Below, one piece after another: positions 24,063 through 34,615 of a stretch of 64,000 bases of DNA. The translations under genes and the position numbers were made by a program. Source of the stretch: Pilatotrama ljubarskyi (Eukaryota > Basidiomycota > Agaricomycetes > Polyporales > Polyporaceae). A model generated the notes under the pieces. It worked only from the letters and a program-made list of their open reading frames with translations. It ran no database searches and was not told the origin of the DNA. The stretch covers positions 35,819 through 99,818 of the forward strand of contig MU277758.1 in NCBI GenBank assembly GCA_022385805.1, given 5' to 3'. Position 1 is the first letter of the stretch. Each line of letters starts with the position of its first letter.

Positions 24063-24477
24063 GCGGTGTAGCAGCGGCAGAGTCAGGAATGCCCCCTGCA
24101 GTTCTCGCGGCGCCTGTCCTGCCCGTCGACGGCTCTGAGGAAATTGTCCATGGAACGAGCCGCCGTTCTCCGTCAATGCGACGGCACATATTTCGTACGC
24201 CCGGGGCGGCAGGCGATAGACGAGAAATATCTCACGTAGAATATCATGTAGTACTCTACATCAGGGGATTTGCGGTTTCGCGGCAACGAAGGAACTACCT
24301 TTGGGAGTGCATAACGGGAGACCTGCTCTCTAGTCAACCGCTTGCAAGTGCTCTCGTGAGCGTGAGAGCGGCATGAGAGTTTGTCCTCGCACCGCTCCGG
24401 GGCTGACTTTGTTAACCCATATCGCAGAGGCAGAGACACTATGCCACACGAACTAGGAAGCCCATTCTGCAGAAGCC
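24063..24477. other. intergenic, convergent 3' ends
   Basis: No independent gene is seen. If the arrestin gene uses the alternative frame of its last exon, its coding region would extend into this interval (to about 24173). Confidence 0.4.
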
Positions 24478-25922
24478 TCAGTCGACAACCTCTCGATTCA
24501 TCCTTGTGATCATCCCATTCGCGATCATTAGCGTCCCAGTATGCTCTGCGAGCCGCAACGTATGAGGGCATAGCCTGCAAAAGAAGCGGTCCGGGAAGCA
24601 CTCACGGTGGCAGGTCAAGTAATCCAGATGCTGTGGCAGGAACAGACGGGCTCGGCTCATCCCTCACGATCGGCTCGTTGATCCCGGATGTGACCATGCT
24701 GGGCATGGTCAATTTGACGTCATTCCCAAGACCAGGGAAGGGGACTTTCAGCGAAAGGTGATACTGCACTATATGCGTTCCAATATGCGTTGTGGGATAG
24801 CTCGGTAAGGCGTACCTCGCATTTGATATTATCTGTAGCGAACGTGGGCGGACAATCCAGTACAAACGTCCCTCGGAACGTTGCGCGCTGGATCCAGACC
24901 CCCTTCGCCTCAGGAGTCTTCTCCTTCTTGCTCTCGCCCTCGAGTGAGAGCCATTCTTTCTCAGCTACGTCTGCTTCCACGGAAACACCGAGACCGTTTG
25001 TAAACGCGCGGACATCCCCAGAAGCCTTCTCCTTGAGCGACCCCGCACGCAAGAAGAGCTTCCTTCTGAGCCTGAAATCGACCGCGCCGCACGAAGACGG
25101 CGCAGGGGGGAAGATGGGCTTATCCGGTGAGTATGCGCCGGCTTTCGCACGGGTGAGAGGCGTGGTGGTCGTCTTGATCTTGATGACAAACGGAATGGGT
25201 ACAAAGGACGGCAGCGGAGAGACCGTCGGAATTGAACACTGAAGAAGTCGTCTGTTAACTGCATTCTTTGGAGATGCTGAAAGACGTACCCGAACTTCGA
25301 CGGTTGCGTAATCACCCCACAAGCCTCGTCTGATCTTCTCCTCCTTCAGTTCCGTCCTCCAGGACGGCTCTTCTCCGGTGGCAGCCAGAGTCGCGAGCTG
25401 CTTCCTCGCGATGATACCGGGTCCATCATCCTTCTGAACTATTGCCAAGGGCTGACGGATGCGACGGTTGAAGCTGAGCGTACCCGGCCGGACGCCCACA
25501 GCAGTGATAGAATACATGACGGATGCACTCGCCGTAGCGCCTCTGTATTGAAAGGAAGGAGGGAGATGCGGGGGTAGTTGGAAGCGAAAGGGCACACGCA
25601 GGGTATCTGAACCCGGAGGCGGATAGGCCGTCCCGCGCGCCCAAAGTGAAGCGTCGTCGCGGACAAGCCGTATGGTCTCCCTGTCAGTAATCTTGTCGCA
25701 TGTGAGCTCCCTGAAGCAGAGTCATGAATGTGAGCGAATATGGGCCTCTGGAGGGAGCCAAACGTACGTCTTTGCATGACCCCTGAGTTTCACATGAACT
25801 TCATGGATGTCGTCCTCGTGAAGCTGGCGAACATCGAGCTCTACCTCGCCTTCCACTACGCAGCCGGCGACAAAGAGGGTTCGGGGAAGGTGAAGGGAGA
25901 TTGCAGGGCGAGGGCTAGACAT
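24478..25922 (-). CDS. arrestin-like protein
   Basis: Adaptor of the alpha-arrestin type; fungal members link plasma-membrane transporters to the Rsp5 ubiquitin ligase for endocytosis. Start MSSPRPAISLHLPRTLF, then VAGCVVEGEVELDV and EVHVKLRGHAKT form the N-terminal arrestin sandwich. Exon 2 continues ELTCDKITDRETIRL, LRVPFRFQLPPHLPPSF, ASVMYSITAVGVRPG. Exon 3 carries the C-terminal sandwich (LPSFVPIPFVIKIKTTT, FRLRRKLFLRAG, FVLDCPPTFATDNIKCE), exon 4 YHLSLKVPFPGLGNDVKLTMP and LLDLPP. The last junction (CC|GTGAGT ... TTGCAG) leads in frame to a short tail stopping at 24478. The other frame of that exon would give AYWDANDREWDDHKDE, closer to usual arrestin tails. No PPxY motif is visible. The neighbouring MFS transporter is a tempting but unproven target. 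Confidence 0.8.
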
Positions 25923-26407
25923 AAATGGAGAAGAGAGGGCTGCTGGAGTATTGACGTTGAGCTTAGCGATGAGCCCAGCGCCGCTGGGGACGGGTATATA
26001 TGATCCTGGACCAAACGGTCAATTAATTAAACATCGTGGATCAGGGCTGCGACGCAACTGCGCAATATCCAACGTGGCTCACGAGGCTTGGCGAGGTTTG
26101 TCCTGCTTCCCGTAGAGCCTCACAGCATCAGCGAGATAGAGATCACTGACAGAACGTGCGAAAACGGCGCCGAGTCGCTCATGCATGTATTCTTTCACAA
26201 GCGGGGACACGGTGGTTCTAGGCAGAACCAATCAGCTAGCACTGCACGACGAACGCGATCACTGTGGAATGAGAGAGTCAAGCCCGAACTTGTTGAACGA
26301 AATCGATAGCTGCTCAGACATTGATTGACAGATGGCTGTGCTTGCACAGCCCAATTTGGTAGGCGTACTGAACTCTCCGGCACTGTCAACTCTTACCCGA
26401 TTCGCCA
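25923..26407. other. intergenic
   Basis: Promoter of the arrestin gene and sequence beyond the decayed 3' end of the secreted-protein pseudogene. No gene is recognised. Confidence 0.4.
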
Positions 26408-26650
26408 CGGTCGACTTCCATCGAGTCGACGTTGCTCGTGTCACCGGGGACGCATCCGCTCGCATCGGTCGCCTGGCACGTCCTGCACTCGCGTACCGTA
26501 AGCAGATGCTATCTGGGAACGTGAAGCGGAGATAGCCTACGTCTGGATACCAGGAGTGTAGGAACCGGTGATCCAGCACTCGAAGTGGCCAGCCCCAAGC
26601 GGGTTACCGACAGGAGAACGGGTGGCGGAGGCGAGAGCGACGACGGTGCA
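26408..26650 (-). pseudogene. decayed copy of the small secreted protein gene at 33460
   Basis: Reading from an ATG at 26650 the DNA follows the functional gene: ACAATGCAC, then CTCGCCTCCGCCAC, GCTGGCCACTTCGAGTG, TGGATCACCG, then an intron at the same position and GACGTGCCAGGC, and finally the stretch for CVPGDTS and SMEVD. Two deletions remove most of the signal peptide and the Kex2-site region, and the reading frame is lost. Similarity stops at the end of exon 2. Because the intron and upstream DNA are kept, this is a DNA-level duplicate, not a retrocopy. Confidence 0.75.
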
Positions 26651-28039
26651 TTGTGACTGTGTTGAGTGAGGTGAGATGAGTGAGTCGAGGATGTCACGGT
26701 CTTGTTAACCCGGTAGAGTACAGCGAGGATGAGTGGGCCTTTATACAATTCAGACGCCTCGCATCTGCAGGCAGAGCTCACTCGTGTCAAGACAAACTCT
26801 GACTGACCGACCATGTCGGGGACTTCTGCTAAGCCAGGAGCGCAAGTGACGCAAAGCTGGCGAGCTCACTTTGCCGTTCGTTTCAGCGTGCAGCAGCGAA
26901 ACTCTGGTACAATTCGCTCGCACTCCGCTTCCACCGCATCGGATAGCACACACTCCCTCTACTGTGCGTGAGGAACAGCACAGGAGATGCACATGCGATT
27001 GTTGCGATCGAGCGGAGCTAGAGTAGCTGCTCGTTGCACCCCAGAGACCTGTTAAAATGTCTCCATGTATCAAAACACCATGTTTCGGGTACGTACGTAG
27101 TGTCGTACTACCTGCGCACGCGTGGTGCCAGACGCCGTATGAGGGTGAGTTACAACGTCGATGTATCCGAAGCTGACACGCACGACTAGATGGAGCACCT
27201 GCACAGCGGCCGTGATGAGGATGGAGTATACGCAGAAGCGATGGCATGTACTACTTGCCGCTTGCCGTGAAACATGACTCATGCGCATGCATATGTTCGA
27301 CCCGCGCAGTAGGCGCTCATTACTTGGAGGCGGTGAGGCGGTCACTGCGGCGAGCTGTACAAGTACTACTGGAGGAGAGGGTTTTCTGCTGCGATTTTGC
27401 CGGTCTCGCATTTGCTCAGAAAACACTTTTCGGCGAGCCAAAAGAGGTATTCGGGGAACTTCTGGTTAGATCCTCAGACGGGACAAATGTGCAGGCCATA
27501 CAGGCGAATATGGTTTGACAAGGTCCACCGGTGGTCGTGCGATACATATGTCAGAGTATGCGCGGTCGGCGCAGTCCGCATGGCCGACGATCAATGTAAT
27601 GTGCAAGTGGTTCTGCATGATGGTTTCGAGGTCAGCTCCAGTGGAGCATCGAGGGTGTAATTCAAGGACGTACTGTGCTGATGCCTTGTCAGGCCGATGT
27701 GGGGTCGAACCCGGAACTGTTAGCACTCGTGCTCGCGGTCGCGATACTAAACTCTGGTCATTTTGACGAATGAATCAAGATAACTAAGCAGCCATTCAGT
27801 AGTAACGCCCATCGCAAGTTGAAGAAATATGGTTAGACTCAGAGTGCTATCAAGAGACTCGATTGCGATGTGGAACGGACAACAAGTGTGGATGGAACAC
27901 ACCTCTACCGAGCAAAGACAGGAGTCGCAATCCTTCTGCAGCCTGACCATGCTTGCGAAGTCCATGGCTAGATTCATTCCTTAAGTTCGGATGGTATCAC
28001 CTATTTCTACGTCCCTCCAGATTCTCCTGCAACCCTTCC
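26651..28039. other. gene-free stretch with relic promoter
   Basis: Near its left end, TATAAAGG on the minus strand (26738-26745) and the leader down to 26651 resemble the promoter of the gene at 33460. Beyond about 26800 I see no gene; short frames at 27070-27441 (minus) and 27246-27518 (plus) have no recognisable features. Confidence 0.45.
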
Positions 28040-30664
28040 TTAGGCCTGAAGCTCTACGTAGTTCGCTGTTACACGAGAGACCTCATCAGCATCAGCACTG
28101 TGGGCAAGCCCAAGGGGATCGGACGCACCAGGGAACAAACCGACGTTCCCGTCCTTGTCCGTGCCCTGCCACCAATCGTCCGACGCAGCCTCGATGTGCG
28201 TGATCCGGTCGCCCTCCTTGAACGAAATCTCGTTGTCCTCTGCGGCGTCGTAGCTGCACCGCATACATTAGCATGGCACAGATATCGGCGGATACGGGAA
28301 AACGAGAGTACGTACTCATACAGCGCAATCGCCCAAGAGCCGAGATCCTCGGCTGCCTCTGGTTCGGGCTCGGCGTGCGCAGCAGCAGGGGCAGGGGGTG
28401 CGGGAGGCTGCAATGGGGACAATTCCAGTCAGCCAGTACCATGCGTACATGCAAACTCTACGTACCGGGGGCGGAGGCGGAGGAGGCGATGGCGGAGGAG
28501 GAGTGGCAGGCGCGGTCTCCTGCTCGACGATCTCGACGTAGTTCGCTGGAACGTCGCCAGGATTCAGAATGACACCTCAGGTGAGAGAATAGGCGTGCGA
28601 CTTACCGGGAAAGAGGCCCTGCTTAGTACCTCCGCCACCGACGCCGGACCACCAGCCTTCATCGAGTTGCTCGATCTCTTCGATCAGCTCACCCTCGACG
28701 AGGTCCATCTCGTTATCTTCTTGCGCCTGCGCATCATTTCGCGTTCAGTTCCTTTCCGTGACAGACGTATTCTGCGGCTCTTGACTCGCCTCATATGAGA
28801 ACTGCACGATCGCACACAACCCCTTGCCCTGGACGTGTGCGGCCGCAGGAGCGTGCGCCGCTTCGGGCTCGGGCTCGGACACCGCCGCGGCAACGACTGG
28901 CGCAGCTGGCGCGGGCGGCGGCGGAGGGGGCGGAGGAGGCTATCATGGCGCAGTCAGCATCGCTTTCCCGGCCGACACGTTCGGGCATGAGAACTCACAG
29001 GAGGCGGGGGCGGGGCAGCTTCTTCCTCATGCTCGGGTTCAGGTTCAGGCTGAGCAACCGGCGGCGGTGGCGGTGGGGGAGGAGGAGGCGGCGGAGTAGC
29101 TTCGGCCTCGACCGCCTCAGGCGCAGGCCGTGAGGCGCTTGGAATCGCTGGAGGCGCGGGAGGCGGCGGCGGCTACAAAGTGTATGAGTAGAACGACAAG
29201 CAAACCTATGGAGAAGCGTGAACTTACTGCAGCATACTCCTCTTCCTCGGGCTCCGTTGGGGGAGGCGTAGGAGCGGCAGGCGCACGAGGAGGCGGCGGG
29301 ACACCGCGGAAGGCAGGGGAAGGCGGCGGGGCGGCCTGCGAGCCGAGCGCGTTCTTCGCGCGAGCCTCGTCTTCTTCGGCCTGCTTCTTCGCAAGGGCCT
29401 GGCGCTCGCTCCAGGTCAGCTTCTTGCCACCAGCAGAAGACACGGGCTGCGGCTTTGGCGCGGTGCTCTCTGCTTGCGCTTTGGCTTCCATAGCGGCGAA
29501 GGGGTTGACGAGCTTCTTGGGCTGGAGCTTGATGGGCGTGTAGGCGGTACCGACGGGCCCGATCTTGTCGTCTTCTTCGGGCTTGGTAGGCTGGGTGGAC
29601 GGCGCGACGGGCGCAGGAGCGGCAGGCGCGAATCGCGGTGCGGACTGCGCGTGAAGACTTCGATCAGCACTTCCCATATTTTAGGATAAAATACGACATA
29701 CAGAGCTCACTGGCTTGGGCACGCTGGACGCGACAGCAGGGCGACTAGCAGCCGGAGGCGGTGGCGGAGGGGCGAAGCTGTCTGCCTCATCCGGCCAGGA
29801 GTCTGCTGGCGCCTTTGTCGCGACAGGAGCCTTGCCGAGCCCGGGCGCGGGCGAAGGCGCGAGTGGTACGGCGCGCGCAGCAGCAGTGGGGGCGGACGGC
29901 TTGGTCGCAGCAGGAGCAGGCGGCTTGGTCGCAGCAGGAGCAGGCGGCGGGGCGGCGGGCGAAGAGCCGGGGCCTCTACGGAGAGCGGCCATGTCGACCC
30001 TGCCTACTGGGGTGTAGCTAGTGCCGACGGGGGCGATGGGCTCGAACTTGCGGGGCGCTTCCTTCTGCGCGGAGTAGTGTGCGCCGGAGGCTGCTTCGAC
30101 GCGGGCCATGATCAAGTCCGGGCTCACATCGGCCTGGGGGGAGTGTGTGTTCGAGTTCAAGACAGATACGTAAGTTACGGGAGCGAAAGAGGGCTTACCT
30201 CGTTGCGAGCGTTGATGACGACGTGGGTCCCGCGCAGGAAGTTGGCGACTGCGCTGGAATGGGTGTGGAACAGACCCTTGCGGGCGACGGGGACGCCGTC
30301 GCCGCACCAGTTGATCTGCACGAACTTGGGAAGACCGGTCTAACAGGTAGATCAGCATTACAGCGCGTGTCGAGCGAGATGAGGGAGGGTAGACGTACGT
30401 TGGGGTCCTTGACGCGTGCAAACGCGTACTGCATCCTGCGCAGCCGTCAGTATCGACAGAACGTAGCACTCGCAATTGCACAAACCGTCCGTCAGAGAAC
30501 TCATCCTGGAGCTCCTCGAGACCACCGCTGCCCGTCGCCTGCACCTTGAGATCGTTTGTGCCCTTGTCGTAGGTGAAGATGGCCCAGTCGATTCCACGTG
30601 CATTGACGACGTCCTGGTACGCCTGGGTGAGGTCTCTGCTCGATAGATTCACCTGCAGCGACAT
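28040..30664 (-). CDS. ABP1: actin-binding protein Abp1 (ADF-H plus two SH3 domains)
   Basis: Cortical actin-patch adaptor linking F-actin to endocytic machinery and Arp2/3. Start MSLQVNLSSRDLTQAYQDVV opens an ADF-homology domain (about residues 1-135; IDWAIFTYDKGTNDLKVQ, GLEELQDEF, QYAFARVKDPN, FVQINWCGDGVP, FHTHSSAVANFLRG). A Pro/Ala-rich linker follows, with repeated PVGTxYTP motifs and a basic KKLTWSERQALAKKQAEEDEA helix. Two SH3 domains end the protein: DNEMDLVEGELIEEIEQLDEG with WWSGV and GLFPANYVEI, then AEDNEISFKEGDRITHIE with WWQGT, GLFPANYVELQA and a stop at 28040. Both SH3 ALYDY-type strands and the WW and PxNY residues are present. Each SH3 ends across an intron placed just before ANYVE. 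It is divergent from the carrier gene across 208 bp. Confidence 0.93.
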
Positions 30665-30872
30665 CGCAGGCTATTGAGAAGATGAGATACGAAGATGAGA
30701 AGGTGAGCGATGCGGAGGACACTGAGCTTGGATTGGATTTGGGCCGAGTCGGCGAGGCGATGATGTCGTGCGGGCGCTTCGGAACTTGGCCATGGACTCC
30801 TCCGCTCACAACCCGCATCTGCTCGGAATTTATGTCCTCTCCCGTCTCATACCGATATTGCAGCGATAGGAG
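30665..30872. promoter_or_regulatory. divergent promoter region ABP1 / mitochondrial carrier
   Basis: Both genes start at the edges of this 208-bp space, so they share one compact regulatory region. No clear TATA box was seen. Confidence 0.5.
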
Positions 30873-32191
30873 ATGTCTGAAGTCACTGAATCTACTCATA
30901 GAGGTGCGTCGTCCAATGCATTGCCTATGCCGCGTCCACGACCTCATACGTGCGGTCTGCAGAGATCAGCCCCGCCCTCGATTTCTTCGCGGGCACTGTG
31001 GCTGGTGAGTCGAACCACTGCGTATACCTCTGGGCGGACTGAGCAATGTTGCGGTTGTTTTCAGGAATGGCCGCGTTGGTAGTCGGATACCCGTTTGACA
31101 CCGGTGGGTGCACGCCCCCCATCGAACACCCCGCCCCCTCCGTGCCTGACTTTGTTCGTCAGTCAAGGTGCGATTCCAGAACCCGCAGATAGCCTCCAAA
31201 TACCGCTCTACTCTGCACGCCGTCTTCACCATCATCCGTGAAGAGCGAATACGCGGCCTCTACCGCGGTATCGCCGCACCACTGGTACGTCCGCATGCTC
31301 TGCTTGCAGACCTCCGCAGGACAAGCAGCCGAGCAGGCAGACCACTGATATTTGACATGCTGTTGAATGAGTAGGCTGGCGCACCACCACTCAACGGACT
31401 TGTATTCTCCACATATCGATCTTTACTGCAAGCGCAGCTAGACGATGAGAACGCTCTCCCTACTCTCTCTCAGATTAATCTCGCAGGCGCCGGAAGCGGC
31501 GTGATATCCTCGTACGCATTCTTCACGACCTTCTGAACCATACATACTAAAGGGTGCTCTTCCCGCAGCCTAATCACCACTCCCGCAGAACTGATCAAGA
31601 TCCACCAGCAGTCTCTCGTCCGCTCCCTTGGCTCCGCGCGACCCCTCCGCGACCGCGACGTTATGTTGCACATCTGGAAATACCACGGCCTCGGAGGCTT
31701 CTACCGCGGCATCACCGCGACCGCCCTCCGCGACGTCGGGTACGGCGCATACTTCGCGGCGTATGAGGCCACTCTGCGGTACTGGCCGCGCCCGCGGAGC
31801 TCCTCCTCGGACGCTGGTTCCGATGGAGAGACTGCTAGCAACCTCGCCAGCCACTCCATCGCAGCGCTGCTCGCTGCGGGCGGGATGGCGGGCATCGCGG
31901 GGTGGGTCGTCACGTTCCCGTTTGACGTGGTGAAGACGCGCATGCAGAGCACGGCCGCTGCTGCGCCGAACAACCCGTACCGCACGACGTGGTCGACCAT
32001 CGTCGCGTCGTATCGTGCGGAGGGGTTGCGTGTGTTCTTCCGGGGCTTGGCTCCGACGCTCATGAGGTAGGAAGCATACGCCTTTGGACATTATACGGCG
32101 CGCTCATCTGGGTGTTGTCGCCCGTAGAGCTATACCCGTGAACATGGTCACGTTTACAACATTCGAAGCTGTCGTGCATCTGTGCTCGTAA
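30873..32191 (+). CDS. mitochondrial carrier family (SLC25) protein
   Basis: Inner-membrane solute carrier. Seven exons close in frame (30873-30903, 30963-31004, 31065-31103, 31163-31284, 31375-31511, 31569-32066, 32128-32191), giving 310 residues, the usual family length. The first exon is only 31 nt (MSEVTESTHR). Repeat 1: ISPALDFFAGTVAGMAALVV, PFDTVKVRFQ and RGLYRG. Repeat 2: AGAGSGVISS, then TPAELIKIHQQ and GGFYRG. Repeat 3: GGMAGIAGW, PFDVVKTRMQ and RVFFRG, ending VNMVTFTTFEAVVHLCS. The second repeat has P-A-E instead of P-x-D, seen in the carnitine/ornithine/YMC branch. Substrate is likely an amino acid or acyl-carnitine-like molecule but cannot be fixed from sequence. Confidence 0.9.
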
Positions 32192-33357
32192 TCCGCATCT
32201 GTACAGTACGTCTCGCATATAATCATAGTCTCCGTTGCAGCCTTGGACTTCGCATCCATTACATGACGTCACTCGGCCCGAAGCAATGCGCTCTTTCACA
32301 TCTGGCGAGTTCATAGTGTCTCGAAGCCCGAAGTTCAAACTCGAGGACCCTGCGGTGCACAGCGAACGGTACATTCCGGCGAAGAGCCTCTCCACTCCGA
32401 TCACGGGCGGGCCACGGCAGGGCCAAGCGCTGCAGGAAAGTCTTTTGCCCCGCACTTCGCAGGCGCATGCGCTGTCCGCCGTGTCAGTTGCGCTGATCAC
32501 GAACAGTCGTCGGTGGAGTGACTTATTGTATGCGACTGCCGAACGGGCAGCTTCCGGCTGAGCATGAGGTAGGTCCTTACTCTCAGGTCGGTCGTATACG
32601 CAGAGTGGGCCACGGAAATCTCGCAAACTCTTCTACATGAGTGGCTGATATCTCTTCAGCGAAATCACAGCGGCCAGGTCACCAGGGCTTGCCCTCATCA
32701 TCGTAAGTTACCCCCTCGTCGCCAGACAATCGTACGTCAGTATGGTACAATCGGACGCGGTGCTCAGCCGCTCGTCCTCTCAGCGCTTTGGCTTGCTCGC
32801 AGATCTCACTTACCCTCCCGGCCGGCGGCACACAGAACTGGTGCGTATGGCCGTCGCTGTGCGTTGCTCCAACACTTCACGTCGGCAGTACTCAATGCGT
32901 CCCCAGTGATATAGCGAAACATACCCTCAAACTCAGCACCATCGCTACGCCGATATCGGTGCGTCTTCATTGACGTTTGGTCGACTTGCAAGACCCCATT
33001 CATATACTGGCATGTGAAGAGTATCGTGTATAGCTCAGGATGTGGCGAACGTTGATCCACCATCTGTTTGAGCGCAGCGCGGCCCGAGGTCCACTGTCCT
33101 GTGCCGCTCCTCCTACGCAGGCCTCATACTTGCCGAAGATGCGGTGAACGATGAGGCACGCCATGGAGCATGCTTCGGTTGGCACGCATTGAAACGACCG
33201 AGGAAGCGGCATTCACGTAAGGTGTCGGTCATACCACCGTTTTGGTCATGCAGAGCGGCCATAGCACTCGTGCGTGCACGTCAGACTCATACTTTGCCTT
33301 GCGACCGAGATTCGCTGAAGACTTGGCCGGAGCGCTTGAGGGAGGCTCTCGAGAGCG
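32192..33357. other. gene-free stretch
   Basis: No convincing gene. Frames at 32235-32561 (plus) and 32060-32626 (minus) overlap each other, carry no recognisable domain and look incidental. Confidence 0.45.
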
Positions 33358-33365
33358 TATAAGAT
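33358..33365 (+). promoter_or_regulatory. TATA box of the small secreted protein gene
   Basis: TATAAGAT lies 102 bp upstream of the start codon, followed by a CT-rich leader, an arrangement common in strongly expressed fungal genes. The decayed copy has TATAAAGG at the equivalent place. Confidence 0.55.
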
Positions 33366-33459
33366 CCCCTCGTCTTCGATCTGTCCTCCCCAGTCCACAA
33401 GACATCCTCAGCTAACCCGACTCATCTCCGCTCACCTCACGCGACCACAGAACATCACA

Positions 33460-34051
33460 ATGCACTTCTCCACCATCCTCGCCCTCGTCACCTCCGTCGC
33501 CGTCGCCTCCGCCACGCCCTCCCCGGCGGGCAACCCTCTCGTCGCTCGTGCTGGCGGTGTCGAGGTCGCGAAGCGTTCCGGCTGCGGCTCGACTGGCCCG
33601 CTCGGGACTGGCCACTTCGAGTGGTGGATCACCGCTTCGTGCACTCCCGGCACCCAGATGTACGTTGTCATCTCCTTTTCTCCCCCGTCGTCACTGACTC
33701 CCGACGACTTCAGGACGTGCCAGGCCACCGACGCCAGTGGCTGCGTCCCCGGCGACACGAGCAAGATTGGCTCGATGGAGGTCGACGTGCGTCCCACCTC
33801 ACTTGTCCTCCCCTCCGGGCCCCCAACGACTGACTTTTCAAACGCTATGCAGAACCCGGACGACACGACCCAGATAGCGAAGCAGAGCGGCACGAACACG
33901 CTGCCCTTCACTTGCCCGCCGGGTGGCCAGATCCGCTGCCAGGCTAATTTCAACGACAACGACGACGGCCCGAACTACAGCCTCCGCGGTAGGTTTCTTT
34001 CTGTAACAACTGTCGGACCCACGGCTGACGAGCTTGATGGTAGTGTTCTGA
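33460..34051 (+). CDS. small secreted cysteine-containing protein
   Basis: Four exons (33460-33659, 33714-33786, 33853-33988, 34044-34051) encode 138 residues. A signal peptide is clear: MHFSTILALVTSVAVASA. A Lys-Arg pair in EVAKRSGCG is a likely Kex2 cleavage site, so the mature protein would start near SGCGSTGPLG. Six cysteines remain after it (SGCGS, ASCTP, TCQA, SGCVP, FTCPP, IRCQ), suggesting three disulphide bonds. The last exon carries only the final codons (VF and stop). I do not recognise the family; size, pro-region and cysteine content suit an extracellular or cell-wall protein. The strong TATA and CT-rich leader suggest high expression. A decayed duplicate lies at 26408-26650. Confidence 0.8.
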
Positions 34052-34615
34052 GCGATTCACGACCACTTAAGCTGGAGATTGAATCGGTCGCTTGACGCGG
34101 TGGCGGTCGCCGCTGCGGATCGTCCTCACGCTCTAGCACAGCTTCTCTAGCGTAACTCGTACTTGTACCGTATGTCCCAGACTCTCGCATGAAGAATGAA
34201 TCGACGTAGCTCGCCAACCCCTATGATGATCTGCAAAGGCACATGGGTGCCGGCCGCCAATAGGTCGAAGTACTAATAGTGTTTCTAGCGACCAAGCCAC
34301 TCCTTCCTTGGTGAATTTGACGAGGAAGAGGGAGTGTGAGTCTCGGGGCCAGCGTCCTATCAGTACAGCGTCAACGGAACGTCAGGATCGGTCCGGGATG
34401 GTCACTGCGGCGACTCGGAGTCGCAGCCATAGTCCGCCCACCACTGCATCTACTCTTTCCCGGACCTTCCGCCTATGTCTTATTGATCATTCGCAAGTGA
34501 CAGATCGACTTTCTCAGCTACTGGTCGCCCTGGTCTCCTCAGGAGGGAACCCGGACACATTAATACAGGACCAAACGACGGTAAAATGGGAGGAGACGGA
34601 GGCGGTCCATGCTTC
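34052..34615. other. intergenic, convergent 3' ends
   Basis: No gene is seen between the secreted-protein gene and DUF6533 copy C. Confidence 0.45.

Noticed and set aside
32060..32626. 188-codon minus-strand frame after the carrier gene
   Set aside because: It overlaps the last carrier exon in antisense, contains many scattered Cys and Arg, and has no recognisable domain or splice context.
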